This document shows positions 1 to 7,380 of a DNA stretch of 23,602 nucleotides, one piece after another. Every line of letters starts with the position of its first letter. Position 1 is the stretch's first letter. Source of the stretch: a virus. The stretch lies in the IMG/VR virus record IMGVR_UViG_3300044627_000914, positions 1 to 23,602 of that record. One strand, written 5' to 3'. Made by a program: the position numbers and the translations under genes. The notes below the pieces were generated by a model. The model saw only the letters and a program-made list of their open reading frames with translations, was not told the DNA's origin and made no database searches.

Positions 1-502
1 CAATAATAATCTTATTACCACCATAGGTACGGGCTGTGCCAAAATCAATAATATCTCTGGTTTCTTCTAGTTGATATACCTTAAAATTATGGAAATAAAA
101 GGTGTTGTCTATGAGTGTGCCATCGTCTAGCCTTACCTGCCTGTTTGAACACCAGTTATTTAGTTCTTCTGCTGTTTCATCATATCTATCCATTAGGCGG
201 AAAACTGCCTCTTGTACCTGGATCATATTTTCTACTGTATTTTCTGCTGTAGCATAAAAATAATACAATAGTTGTTCACATTTAATATGTGGGAACCCTC
301 TACGGTTCATCTTAATAAGTCTATCCCATGTGGCCATTACTCCACCTTCTGGAAACATTTCTGTAAGGTTGTCTATGGTTGATGGGGTTGATGGGAAAAA
401 CGGTATCTCATTAAGATTAGAATTAGCCATACTTGGTATCTTAGCCTGAAGGTATTTGTTGATCCAAAGAACTGGTGTATTTAGTAGTATATCGTTAGCC
501 AT
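1..502 (-). CDS. Tail-completion/terminator-like protein, 3' part outside window
   Basis: The reading frame is open from an ATG at 502-500 to the left edge of the window, giving the first 166 or so residues (begins MANDILLNTPVLWINKYLQA). The gene starts inside the stop codon of its upstream neighbour (TAATG, one-base overlap) and has a good ribosome-binding site (GGGGAGAT) just ahead of the ATG. I recognise no diagnostic motif. The protein is soluble-looking, rich in aromatic and acidic residues, with a helical middle section (about residues 75-115). It is the fourth gene of a tightly coupled set after the capsid genes, where many phages encode the tail terminator or tail-completion protein. 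That role is inferred from gene order only. The stop codon and C-terminus are not visible. Confidence 0.75.
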   Translation of the reverse strand, partial: MANDILLNTPVLWINKYLQAKIPSMANSNLNEIPFFPSTPSTIDNLTEMFPEGGVMATWDRLIKMNRRGFPHIKCEQLLYYFYATAENTVENMIQVQEAVFRLMDRYDETAEELNNWCSNRQVRLDDGTLIDNTFYFHNFKVYQLEETRDIIDFGTARTYGGNKIII

Positions 503-1179
503 TATCTCCCCGTAATTCCTGCACTAGCAATCCATCTGTATCCTGTTTTATACCCTGCAGATCTTCCAGATCTTTTTCCTTGAGGAAGGTTTGACTTATA
601 AACCATTGGTCTTTCAAGATATGCGGCTATACCTGTGCTTCTTAAAAATGCTTGACTTAGGTATCTAGCAAAAAACATGTTAAAGGTTTTTTCAAAGCCA
701 CCTTGGGCTGCAGTTCCTCCAGGGTTTTGTACATTTATTGGACCTGCTGTAAAAACCGTATCTCCACTATCTTCAAAAACAAGAACATTTGATTGCCTTG
801 TTTTAATTACAACTGGTATGCCAAACTCCATAATTCTTGCTTTATCATAAAACGGAACTCTTGATCCATCTTTAATTGTTTGTGATTGATTAAAAGATGA
901 TGAAAAGTTAACTCCATATCCATTTGCAATTGCAGTAATATTAAATAGTCTACCAGAAGCCTGTCCTACTTGATTCCACTCATACATGTGCTGAAGTGTT
1001 TGTGGGCTTACTGAGGCGTTTGCATCTATAAACTCTTCTAAGATATTTTTAACTTCTACACTCAAATTTCTAAAAAATAAAATCTTTCCAGCCTTTGTCC
1101 CATCTAAAAATCCTTCAGAATATCCTATAATATTTTTCATGTCTTTTTGAAACTGAAGACTGTTAATTTTTAATTTCAT
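502..1179 (-). CDS. Putative neck / tail-completion protein (HK97 gp10-like position)
   Basis: This 225-residue protein has no signal peptide or membrane segment. It has a helical N-terminal half and a basic, Gly/Arg/Tyr-rich C-terminus ending in RWIASAGITGR. Its ATG lies within the stop codon of the preceding gene (TAATG) and there is no clear ribosome-binding site, so it probably depends on translational coupling. The order adaptor (1625-2596), stopper-like protein (1179-1625), then this gene matches the head-tail joining module of many siphoviruses and myoviruses, where the next gene is often an HK97 gp10-type tail-completion protein. No motif confirms that family, so the function is a positional inference. 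The presence of a coding gene is secure from its length, overlaps and strand. Confidence 0.7.
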   Translation of the reverse strand: MKLKINSLQFQKDMKNIIGYSEGFLDGTKAGKILFFRNLSVEVKNILEEFIDANASVSPQTLQHMYEWNQVGQASGRLFNITAIANGYGVNFSSSFNQSQTIKDGSRVPFYDKARIMEFGIPVVIKTRQSNVLVFEDSGDTVFTAGPINVQNPGGTAAQGGFEKTFNMFFARYLSQAFLRSTGIAAYLERPMVYKSNLPQGKRSGRSAGYKTGYRWIASAGITGR

Positions 1180-1625
1180 TATATGTCACTAGCCTGATTC
1201 TCAGATCTGCGTACTGTTAACTTGTAATATTCTACGCTACCAAAGGGTCCAAGCGTTGGCTCATTAGTTGCTATCTCATATAGAGTAGACTTTCCTGCAC
1301 GAGTTCCAGAGGTCTCAAGGTATATTGGGGTTTCCCACCTATCACGAATATTGGTAACTAGTACGTTGGTTATTGCATTCTTGTCTTCAGACTCTGAGAG
1401 TCTAACATCTGTTTTTACTCTACCAAGCAAAATTGAGTCTTGCGTAATATTTATATTAGGTCTTACTTCTTCTCTAAAGGCTGCTCCGCCACTTGAAAAA
1501 TTACATGCAACTGTTTTATTTAAAACCCAAGTTTTAATAACATTGCCATAAGCACCCTGCTCTACAATTGGATAATAAATATCTGCAAGCAGGGGATACA
1601 TAAAGTCAGTTGTTTCACACTGCAT
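1179..1625 (-). CDS. Putative head-tail stopper / head-closure protein
   Basis: This 148-residue, beta-rich protein (begins MQCETTDFMYPLLADIYYPI) fits the size and position of head-closure or stopper proteins that seal the portal after DNA packaging. The Y-P-I-V-x-Q-x-x-Y-G-N segment near the N-terminus, leading into a strand with W-V-L-N-K-T-V, resembles the small beta-barrel stoppers, but I could not name a specific family. It overlaps both neighbours by one base (TAATG on each side). It has its own ribosome-binding site, GGAG seven bases before the ATG. The four-gene block 1-2596 is therefore likely to be translated as one coupled unit in similar amounts. Confidence 0.65.
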   Translation of the reverse strand: MQCETTDFMYPLLADIYYPIVEQGAYGNVIKTWVLNKTVACNFSSGGAAFREEVRPNINITQDSILLGRVKTDVRLSESEDKNAITNVLVTNIRDRWETPIYLETSGTRAGKSTLYEIATNEPTLGPFGSVEYYKLTVRRSENQASDI

Positions 1626-2596
1626 TACAAGACTCCAAGTTTAACAATAGATTTTGTATACTTTGAAAGTATCTTATCTACCAGTATATTTCCTGTTCCA
1701 TCTAAAATCTTTTTATCAAACTGAATCTTAAATTGGTCAGTGTTATATGATGTTACGTATCTCTTATAATAATCTAACTTACCACAGCGAATGTCTTCAA
1801 TCAGCATTTTTGTAGCATCTTGAATATCATATGGAACTACCCTGTACCCTGTTTCTAACAAAAAGATATAATCATATCCTTCATTAAAGCCAACGCCACC
1901 GTGTATCGTATAAATGTTTCCACTGTCTTCTGTATCAAACAGTGCAAATGAGTCTGATGGGGCAACGAACATATTTGAATTTTTGCGCTCTGCACGATTT
2001 ATTGCATCAGTAGAGACAACAGGATCTTTTGTAATTGCAGTCTTATCTTTTGTGATTAAGAAGTTGTAATCCCCTAGCGCTGGCCCATCCTCACTATCAA
2101 CATCGTAAACCAGTTCTGCATTTTCATAAACCTTTAATATCTTATTAGTTCTATCCCAAAGTGGTATGTAGTCAGTTCCTTGACCAACAGTTTCAAGATA
2201 TGTCTTTTTGTTATAAAACCCACCAGTTATGTTATCAATAATAGTTCTAGCAATATTTTCTTGTTCTGTGTATTGGGCAATCTCTGTTGCTGTTACCCCT
2301 AGTGATGCAGGATCCACGTATGGTCTTGTAATGTCAAGGTTATCTTCTACAACTGCTTCATCATCTAATACCCCTTGAGAAATTTGTCTATATATTGCAA
2401 GAGAGTATGACTTGTCATATTTAGAAAATTCTACAGGAAGTTCTAAAGTTACCTTTTTACCTACAGTAGATGTTACGGTTTGTTGTGTTATAGACTGATT
2501 TTCAACGTCATCAATTACAAAAGCATATTGAGTTGACGCAAGTGGAACGTCATAAGTTATAGAAATTGGGTATGGGGGAAGTCTAAGGATTTGCAT
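1625..2596 (-). CDS. Putative head-tail adaptor / connector protein
   Basis: This 323-residue protein has two visible parts. Residues 1 to about 100 are beta-rich with a Y-x-x-x-Y-x-L-A-I-Y-R strand near residue 65. From about residue 105 there is a helical section (TATEIAQYTEQENIARTIID) followed by ITGGFYNKKTYLETVGQGTD. A helix leading into a 'T-G-x-x-Y' turn is common in phage head-tail adaptors, which sit under the portal. The C-terminal part (about 230-323) resembles a portion of virion structural proteins that repeats the same strand order. The ATG lies two bases after the stop of the upstream gene and there is no strong ribosome-binding site. Position directly after the capsid block supports a connector role; the exact family is not certain. 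Confidence 0.65.
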   Translation of the reverse strand: MQILRLPPYPISITYDVPLASTQYAFVIDDVENQSITQQTVTSTVGKKVTLELPVEFSKYDKSYSLAIYRQISQGVLDDEAVVEDNLDITRPYVDPASLGVTATEIAQYTEQENIARTIIDNITGGFYNKKTYLETVGQGTDYIPLWDRTNKILKVYENAELVYDVDSEDGPALGDYNFLITKDKTAITKDPVVSTDAINRAERKNSNMFVAPSDSFALFDTEDSGNIYTIHGGVGFNEGYDYIFLLETGYRVVPYDIQDATKMLIEDIRCGKLDYYKRYVTSYNTDQFKIQFDKKILDGTGNILVDKILSKYTKSIVKLGVL

Positions 2597-2598
2597 AA

Positions 2599-2934
2599 TT
2601 ATTTACCGTAGTGCCTTGCTACTTCTTCAGGAGAAGCCGTTCTAACAGCCTTGTGAGTTAGCCACTTTTCTGCATCGTTGCTAGTGACAATGTTGTATCC
2701 TATTTTAAGGGTTCCTACGCCATTCCAAAATATGTTTCTTGTTGAGTAAACGGCTGAGTCTTTTTCTTTCTTGTTTGATTCTTTTTTGACATTTTCATTT
2801 GGTGCCCAACTAGCAAAAATCTCAAGGATCTCTAGTTTTGTCTTAGAGTCAAATAGTTCAATATTGTTCTTTTTTGCATAGGCCTTTAATTCCATTACGG
2901 TTTTTTTAGATAGTTCTTCAACTGTAAGACTCAT
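2599..2934 (-). CDS. Small virion-associated protein with SAP/HeH-like N-terminal motif
   Basis: The first 45 or so residues of this 111-residue protein carry the pattern of a SAP, HeH or Rho-N helix-extended-helix unit: VMELKAYAKKNNIELFDSKT followed by K-L-E-I-L-E-I-F. Such units bind nucleic acid or serve as small assembly modules and are common in capsid-region proteins of phages. A lysine-rich linker (about 52-63) joins it to a compact C-terminal part that ends in EEVARHYGK. It is preceded by its own extended -10 promoter (2959-2967) and a GGGAG ribosome-binding site five bases from the ATG, so it starts a new transcription unit for the neck genes. The role could be a head-tail accessory or head-fibre protein; neither can be proved here. 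Confidence 0.7.
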   Translation of the reverse strand: MSLTVEELSKKTVMELKAYAKKNNIELFDSKTKLEILEIFASWAPNENVKKESNKKEKDSAVYSTRNIFWNGVGTLKIGYNIVTSNDAEKWLTHKAVRTASPEEVARHYGK

Positions 2935-2958
2935 ATTATCTCCCTATGCTCAATTGTA

Positions 2959-2967
2959 ATTATACCA
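2959..2967 (-). promoter_or_regulatory. Extended -10 promoter TGGTATAAT for the connector operon
   Basis: Read on the minus strand, the bases are TGGTATAAT, a perfect extended -10 element. It lies in the short gap between the 75-residue gene and the 111-residue gene. Transcription would start about 17 bases upstream of the 2934 ATG, leaving room for the GGGAG ribosome-binding site. No convincing -35 was seen. The same word recurs upstream of other genes in this window. Confidence 0.65.
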
Positions 2968-2970
2968 GAG

Positions 2971-3198
2971 TTATCTTCTTAAAGATCCTCTTAAGCCTTG
3001 CGCTCTTCTTATTCCAGAAGGAGTTCCAGAAACAATTACATTTTCACCAAAGTTTGCAGTAGGTATACAGCCCAAAGCATTGATTTCTGTAATGGTTCCG
3101 TTTGGATTAGTTATAACAGTATTTGTTGTTCCACCTGCTGCTATGCAGCCACTACCAAGATGAGTATGCTCTTCTGTTGGATTTCCTGGGTAAGACAT
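2971..3198 (-). CDS. Paralogue of the capsid protein N-terminal arm, 75 residues
   Basis: Residues 3-63 align with residues 12-77 of the major capsid protein encoded immediately upstream. Shared blocks are YPGxPTExHxH at the start, an NG turn followed by L-G-x-I-x-TANFG in the middle, and GTPxGI at the end. The HK97-fold part of the capsid protein is absent; instead there is a short basic tail ending GLRGSLRR. The gene has a strong ribosome-binding site (AAAGGAGA five bases before ATG), so it looks translated rather than decayed. It follows the capsid gene by about 70 bases containing a strong hairpin. Possible roles are a minor capsid, decoration or assembly-control protein using the same arm contacts. 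A surviving fragment of an old tandem duplication is the alternative. Confidence 0.75.
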   Translation of the reverse strand: MSYPGNPTEEHTHLGSGCIAAGGTTNTVITNPNGTITEINALGCIPTANFGENVIVSGTPSGIRRAQGLRGSLRR

Positions 3199-3217
3199 TT
3201 TTCTCCTTTATATGACT

Positions 3218-3247
3218 AAGAGGGACAGATTTTACTCTGCCCCCCTT
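3218..3247 (-). repeat. Stable hairpin after the capsid gene
   Basis: In the minus-strand transcript the arms AAGGGGGGCAGA and TCTGTCCCTCTT pair over 12 base pairs (two of them G-U) around a six-base loop, GUAAAA. It lies between the capsid stop and the ribosome-binding site of the 75-residue gene. There is no run of U after it, so it is not a standard terminator. A 3' stabiliser or processing signal for abundant capsid mRNA is more likely. Confidence 0.6.
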
Positions 3248-3267
3248 AATCTATTGCTAAGTATTAA

Positions 3268-4410
3268 TTAGGAGTTTGCTGCTGCATCTGCGTAAGCAAC
3301 TGCATCAAGTTCTTCCCATTGGATACCAAAGCGGATGAATACTGTGTATTCGATTGTGTCCTTCTTGTTGATGTATTCACGATTTACTGTGATATCACGC
3401 TGGAATCCCCATACACGGTTCTGTGGGAATGTCAAGTCGACATATCCTGCAGGGTAGTAAGGAACTTCCATAACTTCCACTCCGAGAACACGAGTTGTAC
3501 GTGCTCCACCGAATGTCTGTGCTGCGCCATCAAGGTATGACTGACGGTTTGCCTCTGTGCCTGGACCCTTGTTAACAAAGGCTTCAGCGATTGCATCTGC
3601 AAGTGTACCGTTATTCTTAACGATTCCCTGGAATGCATCTGTACCTGCGTAGAACTTAAGATTGTTCTTAAGTGCACGGTACTTACGTGGCATTGCAAGA
3701 ATGATATCCTGCATTACTGCAGTTGTCCACTCATCGTTAGTAACTGTTACTGCTGATTCATGAGCATCAGATCCATCTCCTGCTAAGTGGACGAAACCTT
3801 CCATAATTGAAAGGAAGTTGCCTGTTGAACCGTCGCCGTTAATTGCGAGGTCTTCAATATCGTTAGCGAAAGCATTGGTCATCAAGCGAACTAGATGATC
3901 TTCAAGTGCTGCACCTTCAATATTATCTTCAAGCGCTTCTGCTGAAACTTCCCAGTCAAGACGAATCTTCTTTGTAGTAAGTTCGACCTTTGTGAAAGTT
4001 GCACCAGCATTTGTGAAATCTGGCTGTGCCTGAGCAGCAGCACGGATTACACGCTCACCAACGTTGACCTTTTCAAGTTCCATGGTGTTTGCACGCATTG
4101 TAACTTTACGACCATCCTTGGCGAGAACTGTTGCATCCCACACGTAGTCGATGAAGCGACGAGCCTGCTCTGGTGCTAGAATACCACCTGGTGTTCCAGT
4201 TGGGTTTACAGCATTTGCGCCAGATGTTGATCCGAAGTTCGCTGTAGCAATGTTACCAAGCGAAGCAGCGGGTGAAAGATTACCGTTGGCATCTGTGGTT
4301 GTTGCACCACCGATGGCACCAGATGCGAAAGAACCATCTCCGTTATGGGCATGGCTTTCGGTTGGTGATCCAGGATAATTCTTTACGATATCTGTATTTT
4401 GTTCCGACAT
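3268..4410 (-). CDS. Major capsid protein, HK97 fold
   Basis: The protein forms the icosahedral shell. From the ATG at 4410 it has 380 residues. The hallmark core starts at about residue 78 (ILAPEQARRFIDYVWDATVL). It continues through a strand-rich region (KVELTTKKIRLDWEVSAEAL), the spine helix region (EDHLVRLMTNAFANDIEDLA, then INGDGS), and a C-terminal P-domain with VMEVPYYP and VWGFQRDITV. The first 77 residues form an unusual Gly/Ala/His-rich arm rather than the coiled-coil delta domain typical of HK97 itself. A GTG nine bases upstream (4419) is in frame but overlaps the AGGAGGT ribosome-binding site, which is seven bases ahead of the 4410 ATG, so 4410 is the better start. It follows the protease-scaffold gene, as in most phages. 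Confidence 0.95.
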   Translation of the reverse strand: MSEQNTDIVKNYPGSPTESHAHNGDGSFASGAIGGATTTDANGNLSPAASLGNIATANFGSTSGANAVNPTGTPGGILAPEQARRFIDYVWDATVLAKDGRKVTMRANTMELEKVNVGERVIRAAAQAQPDFTNAGATFTKVELTTKKIRLDWEVSAEALEDNIEGAALEDHLVRLMTNAFANDIEDLAINGDGSTGNFLSIMEGFVHLAGDGSDAHESAVTVTNDEWTTAVMQDIILAMPRKYRALKNNLKFYAGTDAFQGIVKNNGTLADAIAEAFVNKGPGTEANRQSYLDGAAQTFGGARTTRVLGVEVMEVPYYPAGYVDLTFPQNRVWGFQRDITVNREYINKKDTIEYTVFIRFGIQWEELDAVAYADAAANS

Positions 4411-4439
4411 ATTGTTCACCTCCTAGTGATTTTATATCT

Positions 4440-4988
4440 TTAGTTTAATAGGTCGGTTGATTTGAGGAAACGACCGCCCCATAGGGATTTCTGAACCTTT
4501 ACAGGCTCAAACTGCACGATCTCGCCTAGATCGCCAGACTTGCGGAAAGCGGTGTCTGCAACTACGGCATCAACTCGCTTGCCAAACTCATTAAAGTTAC
4601 CTTTGATACTGTTAACTTCACCAGTTACATTATCAAGGGACTTTGTTACTGCTGCTACCTGCTCGTGAAGAGACTTAACGGTTGCAGCGAGATCGCCAAA
4701 GGCATTAGTAAGAGAAGCGTTAATTTCAGCAAGTGCTTTAGCAACTTCTTCTTTAACATCAGCAACTGCATCTGCAACTGCCTCTTCTGTCTTCTCTTCT
4801 TCTACTGGTGCTTCCTCTGCATCAGTAGATTCTGCACTACCATCGACTGCTTCTACAGCAGGTGCTTCTTCAGCAACTACTGCTTCTTCAGCGACTGCAG
4901 GAGTTTCAACAACTTCTGCTGGCTGTGCCTCTGGAGTGACCTCTGCATTTTCAACTGGAGTATCTAATACTGCTGTTGTTTCTGTCAT
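4440..4988 (-). CDS. Nested in-frame scaffold protein (predicted internal start)
   Basis: An internal ATG at 4988-4986 is in frame with the protease gene and is preceded by AAAGGAGGT, a near-perfect ribosome-binding site, seven bases upstream. Starting there gives a 182-residue protein (begins MTETTAVLDTPVENAEV) with the acidic Ala/Pro/Glu-rich part and the coiled-coil but no protease domain. This repeats the arrangement of the lambda C gene and its nested scaffold Nu3, in which a protease gene also makes its scaffold from an internal start. The prediction rests on the strength and spacing of the site and on the change of composition exactly there. Chance occurrence in a Lys/Glu codon context (AAGGAGGTAAAC encodes KEVN) cannot be fully excluded. 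Confidence 0.72.
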   Translation of the reverse strand: MTETTAVLDTPVENAEVTPEAQPAEVVETPAVAEEAVVAEEAPAVEAVDGSAESTDAEEAPVEEEKTEEAVADAVADVKEEVAKALAEINASLTNAFGDLAATVKSLHEQVAAVTKSLDNVTGEVNSIKGNFNEFGKRVDAVVADTAFRKSGDLGEIVQFEPVKVQKSLWGGRFLKSTDLLN

Positions 4989-5741
4989 AGGGTTTACCTC
5001 CTTTGTAATCTTAATTGTCCTAATGCCTTTAGCACTATCAACTAAGAACTTAATCATGTCCGCTTTATCAGAATCATATTTTTCAACAAAGCCAATGTTC
5101 TGCATCTCTTCTCCAGATACAGGACTTATCTGTGTTTCTTGTTCTGAGGTAACTACTATACCAGATTCTTTATCGTAGAATACGTTTTCTAGAACTGTTT
5201 CATCACCCTTAATTACATCAACACCGTCAACTTTTTGAACTGACATAATGCTAGCAAACTGGTTTGCTGGACTATCGACCAATGATAATTCAATCAGGTC
5301 ATATTCTTTAATAATTCTAATTTGTGCATCTGCTTTTTCATCATATGCATCGTCCCACTCATTCATTCTTCCACCAATAGAAAAACCAGTGTATGTTCCA
5401 TCTAGGACTTTTTCCCAAGCATCTTGTGCGCCCTTTGAGATGTATGCAGAAACATAAACACCCTTATAGAACTTCTTAGATTCTGGATCAAAATATTTTT
5501 CTTCTTTAAATGAGACCATCTTGCCTATTGCTGATGGCTGATGCATTTCTCTAATGTTCCCACGAAATTTAGCAAAAGCATTCATTGATGCTTCTGTAGT
5601 TACAATATCCATCTGTTTGTCTAGGTTATCAAGTGAAGCAAAACCAGAAACAATTCTGCGTCCTTCGTCCACTTTTGTGAGTGGCATTGATAAGCGAACG
5701 TTGTCGCCTTCAGTAACCCAAGAAGCCTTATTTATTTTCAT
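4440..5741 (-). CDS. Prohead maturation protease fused to scaffold-like region
   Basis: This 433-residue protein processes the immature capsid. Residues 1 to about 165 are a herpesvirus-assemblin-like serine protease (peptidase S78 type). The candidate catalytic residues are His67 in REMHQPSAIGK, Ser121 in TGFSIGGRM, and an acidic residue in EYDLIELSLVDSPAN (probably Glu151). Most stand-alone prohead proteases are near 200 residues. Here the chain continues with a linker, then an Ala/Pro/Glu-rich acidic stretch (about 258-335) and a coiled-coil (about 335-395), which look like a scaffold. A second strong start inside the gene (Met252) suggests the scaffold is also made separately. It sits between portal and capsid genes with its own extended -10 promoter (5752-5760). 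Confidence 0.92.
   Translation of the reverse strand: MKINKASWVTEGDNVRLSMPLTKVDEGRRIVSGFASLDNLDKQMDIVTTEASMNAFAKFRGNIREMHQPSAIGKMVSFKEEKYFDPESKKFYKGVYVSAYISKGAQDAWEKVLDGTYTGFSIGGRMNEWDDAYDEKADAQIRIIKEYDLIELSLVDSPANQFASIMSVQKVDGVDVIKGDETVLENVFYDKESGIVVTSEQETQISPVSGEEMQNIGFVEKYDSDKADMIKFLVDSAKGIRTIKITKEVNPMTETTAVLDTPVENAEVTPEAQPAEVVETPAVAEEAVVAEEAPAVEAVDGSAESTDAEEAPVEEEKTEEAVADAVADVKEEVAKALAEINASLTNAFGDLAATVKSLHEQVAAVTKSLDNVTGEVNSIKGNFNEFGKRVDAVVADTAFRKSGDLGEIVQFEPVKVQKSLWGGRFLKSTDLLN
4996..5004 (-). promoter_or_regulatory. Internal ribosome-binding site AAAGGAGGT
   Basis: Read on the minus strand, AAAGGAGGT matches the anti-Shine-Dalgarno sequence of 16S rRNA almost completely. It ends seven bases before the in-frame ATG at 4988. 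It equals the site of the major capsid gene (AGGAGGT, also seven bases from ATG) and is better than that of the full-length protease gene (AGGAAA). Confidence 0.75.
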
Positions 5742-5751
5742 ATCATTTCCT

Positions 5752-5760
5752 ATTATATCA
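5752..5760 (-). promoter_or_regulatory. Extended -10 promoter TGATATAAT before protease-scaffold
   Basis: The minus strand reads TGATATAAT in the 40-base gap between the portal stop and the protease start. The ATG follows the -10 hexamer by only ten bases, so the transcript would have a leader of a few bases and the AGGAAA site would be partly lost. The promoter would mainly feed the internal scaffold start and the capsid gene. Confidence 0.55.
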
Positions 5761-5781
5761 AATGTTTATAAAGTTTCTCAA

Positions 5782-7380
5782 CTATTGAGATGCTCTACCC
5801 TCTCCCTGTGGATTTCTCCCAGAGATGGTTGCTGTGCCATCGGATTGGCTATTTGTTCTGTCTGTGTCCCTTTGGCGATTCCCTGCCATATTTGCTCTTG
5901 CGTCTGTAGCCTGTCTTGCAGATAGTTGAAGTGGCTCATCTCCGTGGCTAACCTGTGGCAAGTCAAGAATTTCACGAGCCTCATTTGGTAGCATAATTTG
6001 AGTCTTAACATATCTTTCAAGAATTTGGGATTGCGCTATTTCGTCTGTAAGTGTCAATTCATTGAACTTTAGTTCAAGGATATCTGTCTTCTCACGAATA
6101 ATCTTATTGATAACCTTTTCCAAGTGATGCTGGGCTGGTCTTGCAACCTGTTCCTTAAATGTTCGGTCTTGCGCTAGCGCTGCTGCAATCGCACCAGAAT
6201 CTGCTCCACCAAGTTTTGAAATTGGAACCTGATGAGCAATTAAAATATCATCACGATTTTGCTTGCGGTATTCTTTAAATGATCCATCCTGAATTCCATT
6301 TTCAATTGGCTCCATCTTGAACTCAACCTTGTTTTGATCTGTATCTCCAGGAAGAGGAATATATAGAGTTCTATGTGACTGAGACTTAAGTCCAGTCTGC
6401 AAGAATCTAAACATCTTGTCTTCTGCATCCCCAGAAAGTTGTGCACCCTTTAGAGTAATAACATATCTTGGTACAGCCTTATTTTCAAAATAGTCAATAT
6501 TGTATTGTGATGCTAACTTGTCACCAATAAGAGAAGGCAGAGCAGACACAATGTCTGGAACCCCGTAAAAAGTATTTAGCGGTGAATACTCTTTGATATG
6601 AATAATTTCATTTGGGCGAGCATCTGTGGTTACTGGGTTTTGATTAGTTGCTCCAAAGTTACGGAAATAAACAACCTTCTGACCAATGATTTGCAAGAAG
6701 CCATCGTGAAGTCTACGAACTCTAACCGTAGTTGCAGGTATGTGTCCGATATATCCAATTTCACCTTCTACGTTTCTTCCTACTTCAATAAACCCATTTC
6801 CAGTTGCCTGAACATCTGTAAAAACCTTTTCCATAATCTTTGTAAAAGAATCATCATCATTAAGGTTTTCTAGCCAATCACGTATTTCAATTTTCATTCT
6901 TTCAACACGCTTGCGTGCACGCTTTACTTTATCTTCATCTTCGCTCATTTCAAAACGAAGGGATGTGCTATCTGTCATAGCGAAATGATATCCAAGTCCA
7001 ACAATGTTTTCTACCTTAGCATCAATAGCGGCATGGTTAGCAAATGAGGTATCGTAAAAGTTTGCCAACTCATACATATTGTATGGTGGAGTAATAACGT
7101 CAAACAAACCGTAACCATTACGATAGACAGTTCCTGGGTTTATCTGCTTAGAACCAGAGTCTTGTCCAGATGGCATAGCATTGGCAGAATCTAGATATGC
7201 TTCATCTCCAATTGCCTTATTGACAACTCTAGAAACTCTTCTTTTAAAGTTTTGATCAAGTCCAGAGTAGTCCTTAAGACTTTCCCATGACTTAATGAAA
7301 GGGTCTTGGTCTTTAAAAAGATTTTCTGCTTCTTCTTGTGTGTTTAAACTTGCTTTAATTACGGGGTATTCGTTATTCAT
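5782..7380 (-). CDS. Portal protein
   Basis: This 532-residue protein is a phage portal (Phage_portal / PBSX-type family), the dodecameric ring at one capsid vertex through which DNA is packaged. Family features are visible: an N-terminal segment YNMYELANFYDTSFANHAAI then DAKVENIVGLGY near residue 110; a strand-rich wing with GYIGHIPATTVRVRRLHDG; EIIHIKEYSPLNTFYGVPD near residue 262; and VPISKLGGADSGA followed by a long helix around 390-440. The C-terminus is Gln/Arg/Asp-rich and looks disordered. Its ATG overlaps the end of the preceding gene by eight bases, with GAGGTG as ribosome-binding site inside that gene, so the two are translationally coupled. No large terminase gene stands upstream, which is where it usually is. 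Confidence 0.93.
   Translation of the reverse strand: MNNEYPVIKASLNTQEEAENLFKDQDPFIKSWESLKDYSGLDQNFKRRVSRVVNKAIGDEAYLDSANAMPSGQDSGSKQINPGTVYRNGYGLFDVITPPYNMYELANFYDTSFANHAAIDAKVENIVGLGYHFAMTDSTSLRFEMSEDEDKVKRARKRVERMKIEIRDWLENLNDDDSFTKIMEKVFTDVQATGNGFIEVGRNVEGEIGYIGHIPATTVRVRRLHDGFLQIIGQKVVYFRNFGATNQNPVTTDARPNEIIHIKEYSPLNTFYGVPDIVSALPSLIGDKLASQYNIDYFENKAVPRYVITLKGAQLSGDAEDKMFRFLQTGLKSQSHRTLYIPLPGDTDQNKVEFKMEPIENGIQDGSFKEYRKQNRDDILIAHQVPISKLGGADSGAIAAALAQDRTFKEQVARPAQHHLEKVINKIIREKTDILELKFNELTLTDEIAQSQILERYVKTQIMLPNEAREILDLPQVSHGDEPLQLSARQATDARANMAGNRQRDTDRTNSQSDGTATISGRNPQGEGRASQ

Noticed and set aside
1179-2596. Programmed frameshift of tail-assembly chaperones
   Set aside because: The gene overlaps are TAATG stop-start junctions and no slippery heptamer was seen. 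The chaperone genes would be expected beyond the left edge.
3432-3698. Second minus-strand frame inside the capsid gene
   Set aside because: It is an out-of-frame reading of the capsid coding region with no ribosome-binding site, and its composition looks random.
4408-4419. GTG at 4419 as start of the capsid protein
   Set aside because: It overlaps the AGGAGGT ribosome-binding site, which is correctly spaced for the ATG at 4410.
5778-6020. Overlapping minus-strand frame at the end of the portal gene
   Set aside because: The portal frame is well supported there. The alternative lacks a ribosome-binding site and resembles no protein.
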